DNA of 64,000 bases from Roseicella sp. DB1501 (GTDB taxonomy: Bacteria > Pseudomonadota > Alphaproteobacteria > Acetobacterales > Acetobacteraceae): NCBI RefSeq assembly GCF_013112485.1, contig NZ_JABFHG010000004.1, forward strand, positions 62,001 to 126,000, in the 5' to 3' direction. The notes under the pieces were generated by a model. It saw nothing but the letters and a program-made list of their open reading frames with translations, was not told the origin of the DNA and did no database searches. Below are positions 52,031 to 59,616 of this stretch, piece by piece. Position numbers and translations under genes: made by a program. The number at the start of each line of letters is the position of its first letter. Positions within the stretch are counted from its first letter, which is position 1.

Positions 52031-53535
52031 GCCTTGTCGAGATCATCCGGCGCGGCGCGCCGCAGGATTGCCGCCCCCGGCCGCGCTTCCTGCTGACCCG
52101 GCCGCAATGGGGCACGATGGCCGAGGCCCTGGCGGCGGAGGCCGATCCGGCCCTGCTGGCGATGTGGGGCGAGCCCGGCATGGTGCATGCCGCCTTCTGG
52201 CTCGAGGCCGAGGCCGCCATGCTGCTCGCCTCCTGCCCGGCGGCGGATGGGCGCTTCCCCGCGCTCTCGCCGGCGCGGCCGGGCGCCGTGCGGTTCGAGC
52301 GCATGCTGCATGACCTCTGGGGGCATGTGGCCGAGGGCGCCGTCGATCTCCGGCCCTGGCTCGACCATGGCCGTTGGCCCATTGCGGCGCCGCTCGCCGC
52401 CCGGCCGGAGGCGAATGCCGCCCCGCCGCCGCAGCCGGCATTCCTCGGCGTGGAGGGCGAGGGGGTGCACCAGATCCCGGTCGGGCCGGTGCATGCCGGC
52501 ATCATCGAGCCCGGGCATTTCCGCTTCCACGTCCAGGGCGAGACAGTCGCGCGGCTCGAGGAGCGGCTCGGCTATGTCCATAAGGGGCTCATCGGCCTGA
52601 TGCTGGGCAAGCCGCCGGCGGCGGCGGCGAAGCTCGCGGCGCGGCTTTCCGGCGACAGCACCGTCGCGCATGGCTGGGCCTTCGCGCGGGCGGTGGAGGC
52701 GGCGCTCGTGGTCGTGCCGCCGCCGCGCGCCGTGGCTCTGCGCGGCGTGATGGCCGAGCTGGAGCGCATCCACAACCACCTGAACGACTGGGGTTTCGTC
52801 TGCAACGACGCCGCCTTCGCCTGGCCGCATGCGCAATGCGGCGTGCTGCGCGAGGGCGTGCTGCGCGCCGCGGCGGCCGCCTTCGGGCATCGGCTGATGA
52901 TGGATTGCGTGGTGCCGGGCGGCGTGGCCGCGGATCTGGCGCCCGGCGGCGCCGAGGCGATCCTCGCCGCGCTCGCGGTGGTGGAGGCGGCGATCCCCGG
53001 CCTGCTCGATGTCTATGAGGGCCATGCCAGCCTGCAGGATCGCGTCGTCGGCACCGGCATCCTGCGGGCGCCGCTCGCCGCGCGCTTTGCCGCCGGCGGC
53101 TATGTCGGCCGTGCCGCGGGGCGCGGCTTCGATGCCCGCAAGGCCGCGCCCTACGAGCCCTATGACCGGCTGCCGCCGGAGGTGCCGGTGCGCGACCAGG
53201 GCGATGTCGATGCGCGGGTCCGCATCCGCGTCGCGGAACTCGGCGAATCGCTGCGGCTGGTGCGCGCGCTGCTGGATGAGCTGCCCGCGGGCGAACTGAC
53301 CGTGTCGCTGCCGCGCCGTGGCGGCGAGGGCATCGGACTGATCGAGGGCTTCCGCGGCGAGTGCCTGCACTGGGTGGCGCTCGACGAGGCCGGGCTGCTG
53401 CGCGCCGCCTTCCCGCGCGATCCGTCCTGGCTGCAATGGCCTCTGCTCGAGGCCGCGATCGAGGGCAACATCGTCGCGGACTTCCCGCTCTGCAACAAGA
53501 GCTTCAACTGCTCCTATAGCGGGGTCGATCTGTGA
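52027..53535 (+). CDS. hyfG: NiFe-hydrogenase-like large subunit lacking nickel ligands (Ehr-like)
   Basis: This is a 502-residue fusion of a short NuoC-like N-terminus and a NuoD/HycE-like domain (from about residue 140; IPVGPVHAGIIEPGHFRF, ERIHNHLNDWGF). In HycE the L1 motif is RVCGICGFAH; here residues 206-215 are RLSGDSTVAH, with Ser in place of both cysteines. The C-terminal DPCxxC is replaced by residues 485-502, DFPLCNKSFNCSYSGVDL, with at most one aligned Cys. It therefore cannot hold a normal [NiFe] site. By family knowledge this fits energy-converting hydrogenase-related (Ehr) complexes. It overlaps hyfF by four bases. Confidence 0.9.
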   Translation: MSLVEIIRRGAPQDCRPRPRFLLTRPQWGTMAEALAAEADPALLAMWGEPGMVHAAFWLEAEAAMLLASCPAADGRFPALSPARPGAVRFERMLHDLWGHVAEGAVDLRPWLDHGRWPIAAPLAARPEANAAPPPQPAFLGVEGEGVHQIPVGPVHAGIIEPGHFRFHVQGETVARLEERLGYVHKGLIGLMLGKPPAAAAKLAARLSGDSTVAHGWAFARAVEAALVVVPPPRAVALRGVMAELERIHNHLNDWGFVCNDAAFAWPHAQCGVLREGVLRAAAAAFGHRLMMDCVVPGGVAADLAPGGAEAILAALAVVEAAIPGLLDVYEGHASLQDRVVGTGILRAPLAARFAAGGYVGRAAGRGFDARKAAPYEPYDRLPPEVPVRDQGDVDARVRIRVAELGESLRLVRALLDELPAGELTVSLPRRGGEGIGLIEGFRGECLHWVALDEAGLLRAAFPRDPSWLQWPLLEAAIEGNIVADFPLCNKSFNCSYSGVDL

Positions 53536-53930
53536 CCATCGCCCTTTCCCCGCCCTTGCCGGTGCTGCGCATCTTCGACGTGGCGAAGGCGCGGGAATTC
53601 TATGTCGGCTTCCTCGGCATGAGCTGGGACTGGGAGCACCGCTTCGCGCCGGACCTGCCGCTCTACGCCCAGGTCTCGCGCGGCGCGCTGGTGCTGCATC
53701 TCAGCGAGCATCACGGCGATGCCTGCCCGGGCGCGGCGCTGCGCATCCATGTGTCGGGGGAGGGTGGGCTGGAGGCGCTGCATGCGGCGCTGGCAGGCGC
53801 CCGCTACCGCCATGCGCGGCCGGGGATCGAGGCGAAGCCCTGGGGCGAGCGCGCGCTCAGCGTGATCGATCCCTTCGGCAATCGGCTGACCTTCCATGCG
53901 CCGGCGCCGCCAGCCCCGGAGGATGGCTGA
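53532..53930 (+). CDS. VOC/glyoxalase superfamily protein inside the hyf operon
   Basis: This is a 132-residue single VOC module (LPVLRIFDVAKAREFYVGFLGMSWDWEHRF...VIDPFGNRLTFH) resembling bleomycin-resistance-type members. The GTG start is inside the hyfG stop (GTGA) and the TGA overlaps the hyfI ATG, so it is translationally coupled on both sides. Conserved metal residues are ambiguous, with a His at the C-terminal strand. The position is where HyfH ferredoxin would normally lie. Its role in the complex is unknown. Confidence 0.85.
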   Translation: MTIALSPPLPVLRIFDVAKAREFYVGFLGMSWDWEHRFAPDLPLYAQVSRGALVLHLSEHHGDACPGAALRIHVSGEGGLEALHAALAGARYRHARPGIEAKPWGERALSVIDPFGNRLTFHAPAPPAPEDG

Positions 53931-54463
53931 TGCTCTGGCCAAAGCTCGCCCGCAACCTGGTCGGCCGGCCGCTGACCGACCCGCCGCCCGCCGTCTCGCC
54001 GGAGGTGGTGCAGGCGCTCGCCCTGCGGCTGGAGGAGAGCGCGCAGAAGCGGCTCGGCCGCAGCCTGGCGATCCGTCAGGTGGATGCCGGGAGCTGCAAT
54101 GCCTGCGAGCTCGAGATCAACGCCCTCGGCAATGTCATCTACGATCTGGAGCGGTTCGGGCTGCGCTTCGTCGCCTCGCCCCGCCATGCCGATGTGCTGC
54201 TCGTCACCGGGCCGCTGACGCGCAACCTGCGCGAGGCGCTGCTGCGCGCCCGCGCCTGCACGCCGGACCCCTGCTGGGTGGTGGCGGTGGGTGACTGCGC
54301 CGTGGATGGCGGGCTGTTCAAGGACAGCTATGCGGTGGAAGGCGGCGTCGCCGCGGCGCTGCCGGTGGATCTGATCATCCCGGGCTGCCCGCCGACGCCG
54401 ACCCGCCTGCTGGAGGGGTTGCTGGCGCTGCTGGAGGCACAGGTGAGCCAGCGCAGCCGATAA
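53930..54463 (+). CDS. hyfI: Hydrogenase-4-like small subunit HyfI (NuoB-like)
   Basis: This is a 177-residue NuoB/HyfI-type subunit. Four ligands for the N2-type [4Fe-4S] cluster are present: C56 and C59 (GSCNACELEI), C123 (GDCA) and C153 (PGCPP). The intact cluster contrasts with the missing nickel ligands of its partner. It is the last gene of the operon and is followed by a hairpin. It could be a complex-I-type subunit in isolation, but the neighbours favour the hydrogenase-4 family. Confidence 0.92.
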   Translation: MLWPKLARNLVGRPLTDPPPAVSPEVVQALALRLEESAQKRLGRSLAIRQVDAGSCNACELEINALGNVIYDLERFGLRFVASPRHADVLLVTGPLTRNLREALLRARACTPDPCWVVAVGDCAVDGGLFKDSYAVEGGVAAALPVDLIIPGCPPTPTRLLEGLLALLEAQVSQRSR

Positions 54464-54466
54464 AAG

Positions 54467-54500
54467 AACGGGCCGGCCGGACGAATCCAGCCGGCCCGTT
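54467..54500 (+). terminator. Stem-loop after the hyf operon
   Basis: An 11-bp inverted repeat (AACGGGCCGGC, 12-base loop, GCCGGCCCGTT) starts 4 bases after the hyfI stop. It probably ends the operon; a T-run is not evident. Confidence 0.5.
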
Positions 54501-54941
54501 GGCTGCCCGAAGGCGGCCAGTCTGGCGACGGCTTGCCGGGAAATAGCCGCCGCCGAACGCCGTCCGTCCGAACCCCGGAGGGCATCAGGACGACGGACTG
54601 AGGATCGCCCAAGCCGCCTCAACGGGAGATGTGAGGGCGCTTACAATCGAGCAATGCTTTCCCGCGGGGCCTTTCTGTCGAACGCTGCGATGGCACGCCC
54701 GCCGATCGATCCGGCCTTCTCCGCCAGCTCCATCTCCCGATCATCCCGATCTCCATCGCCGGGACGGCAATGGCGACGCCCGGTACGGCGTCACCCCTGC
54801 TGTTCGTTGCGTTACCACTCTAAGTTGTGAAGCCCCATGCCTTGCCACCATAAGATGTTCGACCCGTTATTAACGAAGCAAAACGGGGAAGCCTGCCTGA
54901 CCCGTCGGGGGGCAGCGGGGCTTACCGCTCGGGGTGACGTT
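54501..54941 (+). promoter_or_regulatory. Long gap with an AT-richer promoter segment upstream of the GH16-RTX gene
   Basis: The gap after the hyf terminator holds no supportable gene; the frames here lack family similarity. The segment 54805-54900 is relatively AT-rich (GCGTTACCACTCTAAGTTG, GACCCGTTATTAACGAAGC). It includes the 13-mer CCACTCTAAGTTG at 54815-54827, related to the palindrome at 41320. Confidence 0.4.
54815..54827. promoter_or_regulatory. 13-mer related to the palindrome upstream of the other RTX-type gene
   Basis: CCACTCTAAGTTG differs at two positions from CAACTATAAGTTG at 41320-41332. Each lies in the upstream gap of one of the two RTX-type genes of the window. Confidence 0.3.
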
Positions 54942-57929
54942 ATGGCGGACGCCAATACCAGCGTGCCTGACGCGGCTCTTCTCACGGCCTTGGCCTTGCC
55001 GCAGAGCGGAACGCCGATGCAGTGGATCATCGGCGGGCAGGAGGCGCGCCTCATCACCGGCACCTCGGCCGATGATGGGCTGGCCGGGCCCGATATCAGT
55101 TCCCGTCTCACGCTCGAGGGCGGCGCCGGGGACGACAGCTATCAGGTCGGCAACCACTACGATTTCGTCCACGAACTGGTCGATGAAGGCATCGATACGG
55201 TCATTTCAACGGCCGATGCCTTCACGCTGCCGGAGGCTGTCGAGAACCTGATCGTCCTGGCCGATCGCGGCTATGGCAGTGGCAACGAGCTCAACAATCG
55301 GATCGAGGGCGGGGACTACGCGCAGATCCTGAACGGCGGCGGCGGCACCGACCTGCTGACGGGCGGCAGCGGCGCCGATGTCTTCCAGTTCCTAGCCGGT
55401 GGCGGCTGGGACGTGATCACCGATTTCGAGACCGGCACCGACCGCCTGCACCTCGCCGCCTTCGACGGCTTCGCCACCGCAGCGGCCGTCCTCGCCGCAC
55501 TGCGGCAGAACGGCGAGAATGTGGAGCTCGATCTCGGCGGCGGGCAGGGCATCACCTTCCTGGACCGGAGCATCGCCGACTTCTCCGCGAGCGACTTCCT
55601 GCTGCCGGCCGATCCGGCCGCGCTGACGCTGACCTTCGCCGAGGAATTCGATAGTTTTGCCTGGTCGGTGGACGGCAGCGAGGGCTGGCGGACCACCTAT
55701 ACGGGCGGCGACAGGGCCTATCCGGGCAATGGCGACCAGCAGTATTTCACCGATGCCACGCTTGGCCAGTCGCCCTTCCGCCTCGAGGACGGCGCCCTCG
55801 TCATCACCGCCTCGCCCGGCGAGAATGCGCTGGGCCTGCCCTATAATTCCGGGCTGATCACCAGCCAGGGAGCCTTCAGCCAGCTCTACGGGTTTTTCGA
55901 GGCGCGGATCGACATCCCCGATGGCACGGGCTGGTGGCCCGCCTTCTGGATGCTGCCGGCGACCGGCGGCTGGCCGCCGGAGCTCGACATCCTGGAGAGC
56001 TTCGGCACCGGGGACCCGACCGCCCAGGTCACCGCCCATACCAGCAATGGCACGACGCGGAGCTCGGTCAGCATCCCGGTTGCCTTCCCCGACATCGCCT
56101 CGGGCTACCACACATATGCCGTGAGCTGGCTGCCGGACGAGATCCGCTGGTATATCGACGGCGTCGAGGTCGCCAGCACCCTGACGCCCGCGGACATGCA
56201 GGTCCCGATGTACATGCTGCTCAACCTCGCCGTCAGCAATGCGACGGCGGCGGCCGGGGCCAGCGCCGATATGTATATCGACTATGTCCGGGCTTACGCC
56301 TATTCGGCCGAGACCGTCGCCGCGCATGTCGATACCAGCGACACGCTGGTCAGCGCCGTGAGCGCCGTGCTGCCGGACGGCCTGCACACGTTGATGCTGA
56401 CCGGCACCGGGACGCTGACCGGCACCGGCAATGCGCTCGACAACCGGCTGGTGGCGGAGGCGGGGCACGCGGCGCTGCTGGGTCTGGCCGGCGACGACTA
56501 CCTCCTTGGCGGCACCGGCAACGACACCCTCGATGGCGGCCTCGGCAAGGACCGGATGCTGGGCGGCCCCGGCGATGACAGCTATGTCGTCGACAATCTC
56601 GGTGACCGGGTGATTGAGCTGGCCGGGCAGGGCACCGATATGGTGAGCAGCTCAATCGGCTACACGCTGGGCGCCAATCTCGAGAATTTGGTTCTGACGG
56701 GTGCCGCGGCGCTTGGCGGCGCCGGCAATGATCTGGCGAACCGCCTCACCGCCAATGCCGCCGGCTCGCGCCTCTATGGCTATGGCGGCGAGGACACGCT
56801 GATCGGCGGCACGGGCAATGACCAGCTCGACGGCGGCAGCAGCGCCGATCTGATGATCGGCGGCTTCGGCGACGATACCTATTTCGTCGACGATGCGCGC
56901 GACATGGTGGTCGAGCTCGCCAATCAGGGCGGCGATCTCGTCCGCAGCGCCATCACCTACACGCTGGGCGCCAATCTGGAGAAGCTCATCCTCACCGGCA
57001 CCGCCAATATCGACGGCACCGGCAACGAGCTGGCGAACCGCCTCTTCGGCAATGCCGGCGCCAACCGCCTCGATGGCGGCGCTGGGGATGACTATCTCGA
57101 TGGCGGCGCGGGCAACGACACCATGGCCGGGGGCACCGGCAACGACACCTATATCGTCGATGCCCTCGGCGACCGGGTGGTGGAGCTGGCCGGGCAGGGC
57201 ACCGATACGGTGAGCAGCGCGATCGGCTATACGCTCGGCGCCAATCTCGAGAACCTGGTGCTGACCGGCACGGCGATGATCGGCGGTGCCGGCAACGAGC
57301 TGGCGAACCGCCTCACCGCCAATGCCGCCGGCTCGCGCCTCTATGGCTATGGCGGCAACGACACGCTGGTCGGCGGCGCGGGCAATGACCAGCTCGATGG
57401 CGGCAGCGGCGCCGACACCATGAGCGGTGGCGCCGGGGACGACAGCTACATCGTCGACGATGCGCGCGACCTGGTGGTCGAGCTCGCCGGCCAGGGCCTG
57501 GATGTCGTCCGCAGCAGCATCAACTACACGCTGGGCGCCAATCTGGAGAAGCTCATCCTCACTGGCACCACCAATATCGACGGCACCGGCAATGCGCTGG
57601 ACAACCGCCTCTTCGGCAATGCCGGCACCAACCGTCTCGATGGCGGCGCCGGGGATGACTGGATCGAGGGCGGGGCAGGCAGCGACACCCTGACCGGCGG
57701 TGCGGGGGCGGATCTCTTCGTCCTGGCCCCCGGCTGCGGCAATGTCGTGGTCACCGATTTCGGCACCGGCGCCGACCGGCTGGTGCTCTCGGCCTTCCAT
57801 GCCGCGCTGCCCGGGATGAGCGTGACCCAGGCCGGGGCGAACACCGTGCTGCATTTCGCGGCAGGCGAATCGATCACCCTGCTCGGCGTCGCCTCGGTCA
57901 CGCTCTGGGGCGACTACATCCTGCCCTGA
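54942..57929 (+). CDS. Secreted GH16 beta-glycanase with RTX repeats (ExsH-like)
   Basis: This is a roughly 995-residue protein without a Sec signal. A first RTX-like block (about residues 25-215) has LTGGSGADVFQFLAGGGWDVITDFETGTD. A GH16 domain follows (about 225-460), starting LTFAEEFDSF, with the catalytic ELDILESFG (ExDxxE) and GWWPAFWMLP. The C-terminus is a long array of nonapeptide-like repeats (GGAGNDxLxGG) ending WGDYILP. It fits type I secreted glycanases such as rhizobial ExsH that trim exopolysaccharide. An ATG at 54837 is also in frame; I chose 54942. Confidence 0.88.
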   Translation: MADANTSVPDAALLTALALPQSGTPMQWIIGGQEARLITGTSADDGLAGPDISSRLTLEGGAGDDSYQVGNHYDFVHELVDEGIDTVISTADAFTLPEAVENLIVLADRGYGSGNELNNRIEGGDYAQILNGGGGTDLLTGGSGADVFQFLAGGGWDVITDFETGTDRLHLAAFDGFATAAAVLAALRQNGENVELDLGGGQGITFLDRSIADFSASDFLLPADPAALTLTFAEEFDSFAWSVDGSEGWRTTYTGGDRAYPGNGDQQYFTDATLGQSPFRLEDGALVITASPGENALGLPYNSGLITSQGAFSQLYGFFEARIDIPDGTGWWPAFWMLPATGGWPPELDILESFGTGDPTAQVTAHTSNGTTRSSVSIPVAFPDIASGYHTYAVSWLPDEIRWYIDGVEVASTLTPADMQVPMYMLLNLAVSNATAAAGASADMYIDYVRAYAYSAETVAAHVDTSDTLVSAVSAVLPDGLHTLMLTGTGTLTGTGNALDNRLVAEAGHAALLGLAGDDYLLGGTGNDTLDGGLGKDRMLGGPGDDSYVVDNLGDRVIELAGQGTDMVSSSIGYTLGANLENLVLTGAAALGGAGNDLANRLTANAAGSRLYGYGGEDTLIGGTGNDQLDGGSSADLMIGGFGDDTYFVDDARDMVVELANQGGDLVRSAITYTLGANLEKLILTGTANIDGTGNELANRLFGNAGANRLDGGAGDDYLDGGAGNDTMAGGTGNDTYIVDALGDRVVELAGQGTDTVSSAIGYTLGANLENLVLTGTAMIGGAGNELANRLTANAAGSRLYGYGGNDTLVGGAGNDQLDGGSGADTMSGGAGDDSYIVDDARDLVVELAGQGLDVVRSSINYTLGANLEKLILTGTTNIDGTGNALDNRLFGNAGTNRLDGGAGDDWIEGGAGSDTLTGGAGADLFVLAPGCGNVVVTDFGTGADRLVLSAFHAALPGMSVTQAGANTVLHFAAGESITLLGVASVTLWGDYILP
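56569..57703 (+). repeat. Two tandem copies of a 567-bp coding repeat in the RTX array
   Basis: Identical landmarks recur 567 bases (189 residues) apart: GCCGGGCAGGGCACCGAT at 56622 and 57189, and the block CGCCTCACCGCCAATGCCGC at 56742 and 57309. Each unit has an A half (NLENL...RLTANAAGSRLYGYGG) and a B half (NLEKLIL...RLFGNAG). High DNA identity suggests a fairly recent duplication or gene conversion. Confidence 0.85.
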
Positions 57930-57931
57930 GC

Positions 57932-57949
57932 ACCCGCGCGGCGGCGGGT
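57932..57949. terminator. Short stem-loop between convergent genes
   Basis: A 6-bp inverted repeat (ACCCGC / GCGGGT, 6-base loop) lies between the GH16-RTX stop and the convergent amidase stop, only 19 bases apart. Support is weak. Confidence 0.3.
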
Positions 57950-59295
57950 CACGCCGCCAGCGCCGTCTCCACCGCCTGCGCCACCGCGAGGAGATGGGCA
58001 TCGCCCATCGTCTCGCCGGTGAGCATCAGCCCGACCGGTGCCTCGCCGGGACGGTGGATCGGCAGGCTGATACTGCAGCGGTCGAGGAAATTGCCAACCG
58101 AGGTGTTGCGCAGCAGGAGGAGGTTGATGCGGTTGTAGCCCTCCTCCGGCTCCACCTCGGCCAGGCTCGGCGGCACGATCGGGCAGGTCGGCGTCAGCAG
58201 CGCATCGAAGGGGGCGGTGCGGCGCGCGACGGCCGCGATCAGCCGGGCGCGGTGGCCGAGGAGGTCGAGATACTCGGCCGCCGACATGCGCTCGCCACGG
58301 CGGATCCGCGCCAGGATCCGTGGGTCGTAGGCATCGCCGCGCTCCGCGATCAGCCTGCGGTGCCAGGCCCAGGCCTCGCTGGCGGCGAAGCCGCCGGTCG
58401 CGTTCACCACCGGCAGCTCGGCGAGTTCGGGGATGTCCAGCATCTCGATGCGCGCGCCGGCCGCCGCCAGCCGGGCCAGGGCGCGCTGGAAGGTATTGGC
58501 GACGGTCTGGTCCATGTCCTCGGTGAGGAAGGTGCCGCGGGGCAGGGCCAGGCGCAGCCCGGCGACGGGGCGCTGCGGCAGGGGTTGCGGCATCTCCTCG
58601 CCGCTGATCACCGCATCGAGCAGGGCGCAGCAGGCGGTGCTGCGGGCGAGCGGACCGACCGAATCGAGGCTCGGCGCCAGGGGCAGCACCCCGGCGATCG
58701 GCACCCGGCGGGCCGTCGGCTTGAAGCCGACCACGCCGCACAGCGCCGCCGGCACGCGGCAGGAGCCGCCGGTATCGGTGCCGAGACCGCCGAAGCCCAT
58801 ATGATCCGCCGCCGCCACCGCCGCGCCGGCGGAGGAGCCGCCCGGGATATGCCCGGTCGCCCGGTCCCAGGGGCTGCGCGGCGTGCCGTAATGCGGGTTC
58901 ACGCCGAGGCCGGAGAAGGCGAACTCCGTCATGTTGGTGCGACCGATCACCACGAAGCCCATGCGTCGCAGGCGCCTGACGGCCGGCGCATCCGCCGCGG
59001 CGGGAGGCGCGTCGCGCAGCACGGCCGAGCCCGCCGGGGTCGGATGGCCGGCCTCGTCGAAGAGGTCCTTCACGGTGACCGGGATGCCGGCCCAGGGGCT
59101 CGGCGCGCGGCCGGCATGGCGCAGCGCGTCGATGGCACGCGCCTCGGCGCGGGCGGCATCGGCATGCAGGGCGGTGAAGGCGCGCTTCCCCTCGCCGGAC
59201 GGGTCGGCGATGCGGTCGAGCGCGGCATCGACCAGGCTGGCGGCGGAGAGGCGGCCGCTGGCGAGGGCGGCCGCGGCATCGGCAATGTGCTGCAT
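57949..59295 (-). CDS. Amidase signature family enzyme
   Basis: This is a roughly 448-residue amidase with the Ser-cisSer-Lys triad: Lys in GIPVTVKDLFDEAG, GHIPGGSSAGAAVA, and the nucleophile in GTDTGGSCRVPAALCG. I chose MQHIADAAAALASG (59295) over an ATG 17 codons upstream because this matches the usual amidase start. The substrate is unknown. It is convergent with the GH16-RTX gene and upstream of a small gene on the same strand. Confidence 0.9.
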   Translation of the reverse strand: MQHIADAAAALASGRLSAASLVDAALDRIADPSGEGKRAFTALHADAARAEARAIDALRHAGRAPSPWAGIPVTVKDLFDEAGHPTPAGSAVLRDAPPAAADAPAVRRLRRMGFVVIGRTNMTEFAFSGLGVNPHYGTPRSPWDRATGHIPGGSSAGAAVAAADHMGFGGLGTDTGGSCRVPAALCGVVGFKPTARRVPIAGVLPLAPSLDSVGPLARSTACCALLDAVISGEEMPQPLPQRPVAGLRLALPRGTFLTEDMDQTVANTFQRALARLAAAGARIEMLDIPELAELPVVNATGGFAASEAWAWHRRLIAERGDAYDPRILARIRRGERMSAAEYLDLLGHRARLIAAVARRTAPFDALLTPTCPIVPPSLAEVEPEEGYNRINLLLLRNTSVGNFLDRCSISLPIHRPGEAPVGLMLTGETMGDAHLLAVAQAVETALAA

Positions 59296-59341
59296 GGTCG
59301 GATGCTGGCGCCGCCGCGCCATGGCGGCAAGCGGGCGCCAG

Positions 59342-59369
59342 GGCACCGCGCTACTGGCACCGCGCTAAT
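59342..59369. repeat. Tandem duplication at the end of the small gene (14 bp x2)
   Basis: GGCACCGCGCTACT (59342-59355) and GGCACCGCGCTAAT (59356-59369) are adjacent, 13 of 14 identical. The second holds the stop of the 60-residue minus-strand gene (CTA at 59365-59367); the first lies just past that stop. Confidence 0.7.
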
Positions 59370-59547
59370 CCTCGGGCTGGTTGTCGTTGCCCGGCGGGTA
59401 TTGCCGGATCTGCTCCAGGGCGACGGGAAACATCACCGCCCCGAACATCCAGCCTTCCCATAGGATGAAGCCGTCATCCCCGTCGGGCGTCTCGCCCATA
59501 TCCTCGGCCATGCTGGCCTCCCACTCTGCCTGTCTGGCTTTAGACAA
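59365..59547 (-). CDS. Small acidic hypothetical protein (60 aa)
   Basis: This short frame is rich in acidic and aromatic residues (MAEDMGETPDGDDGFILWEGWMFGAVMF...QIRQYPPGNDNQPED). It has no recognised family. A short hydrophobic run (GWMFGAVMFPVAL) could touch a membrane. It lies between the amidase gene and the gntR start, opposite to gntR. It may be real given normal codon use. Confidence 0.5.
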   Translation of the reverse strand: MSKARQAEWEASMAEDMGETPDGDDGFILWEGWMFGAVMFPVALEQIRQYPPGNDNQPED

Positions 59548-59594
59548 TCCGGCTGTCGAGGGTTTCGCACGACGGCGTGGGTTCCTTCACCTCT

Positions 59595-59614
59595 TGCCAT
59601 CTGATATGGCAGTT
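59595..59614 (+). promoter_or_regulatory. Operator-like 20-mer at the gntR start
   Basis: TGCCATCTGATATGGCAGTT ends 2 bases before the gntR ATG at 59617. It matches the site at 61289 at 18 of 20 positions. The inner part is a near-palindrome, consistent with binding by a dimeric regulator. Location at the start suggests autoregulation and perhaps a leaderless transcript. Confidence 0.6.
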
Positions 59615-59616
59615 GT

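Noticed and set aside
52027-54463. Annotation as an active [NiFe] hydrogenase-4
   Set aside because: The large subunit lacks both N-terminal nickel-ligand cysteines and the C-terminal DPCxxC motif, so hydrogen chemistry is not supported.
54631-54873. An 80-codon frame in the gap before the GH16-RTX gene
   Set aside because: It has no ribosome site, Arg/Pro/Cys-rich composition and no family resemblance; the region looks like a leader/promoter.
56569-57703. Regular repeats that could suggest a CRISPR array
   Set aside because: They are in-frame coding repeats with a 567-bp period and RTX motifs, with no constant spacer pattern and no cas genes.
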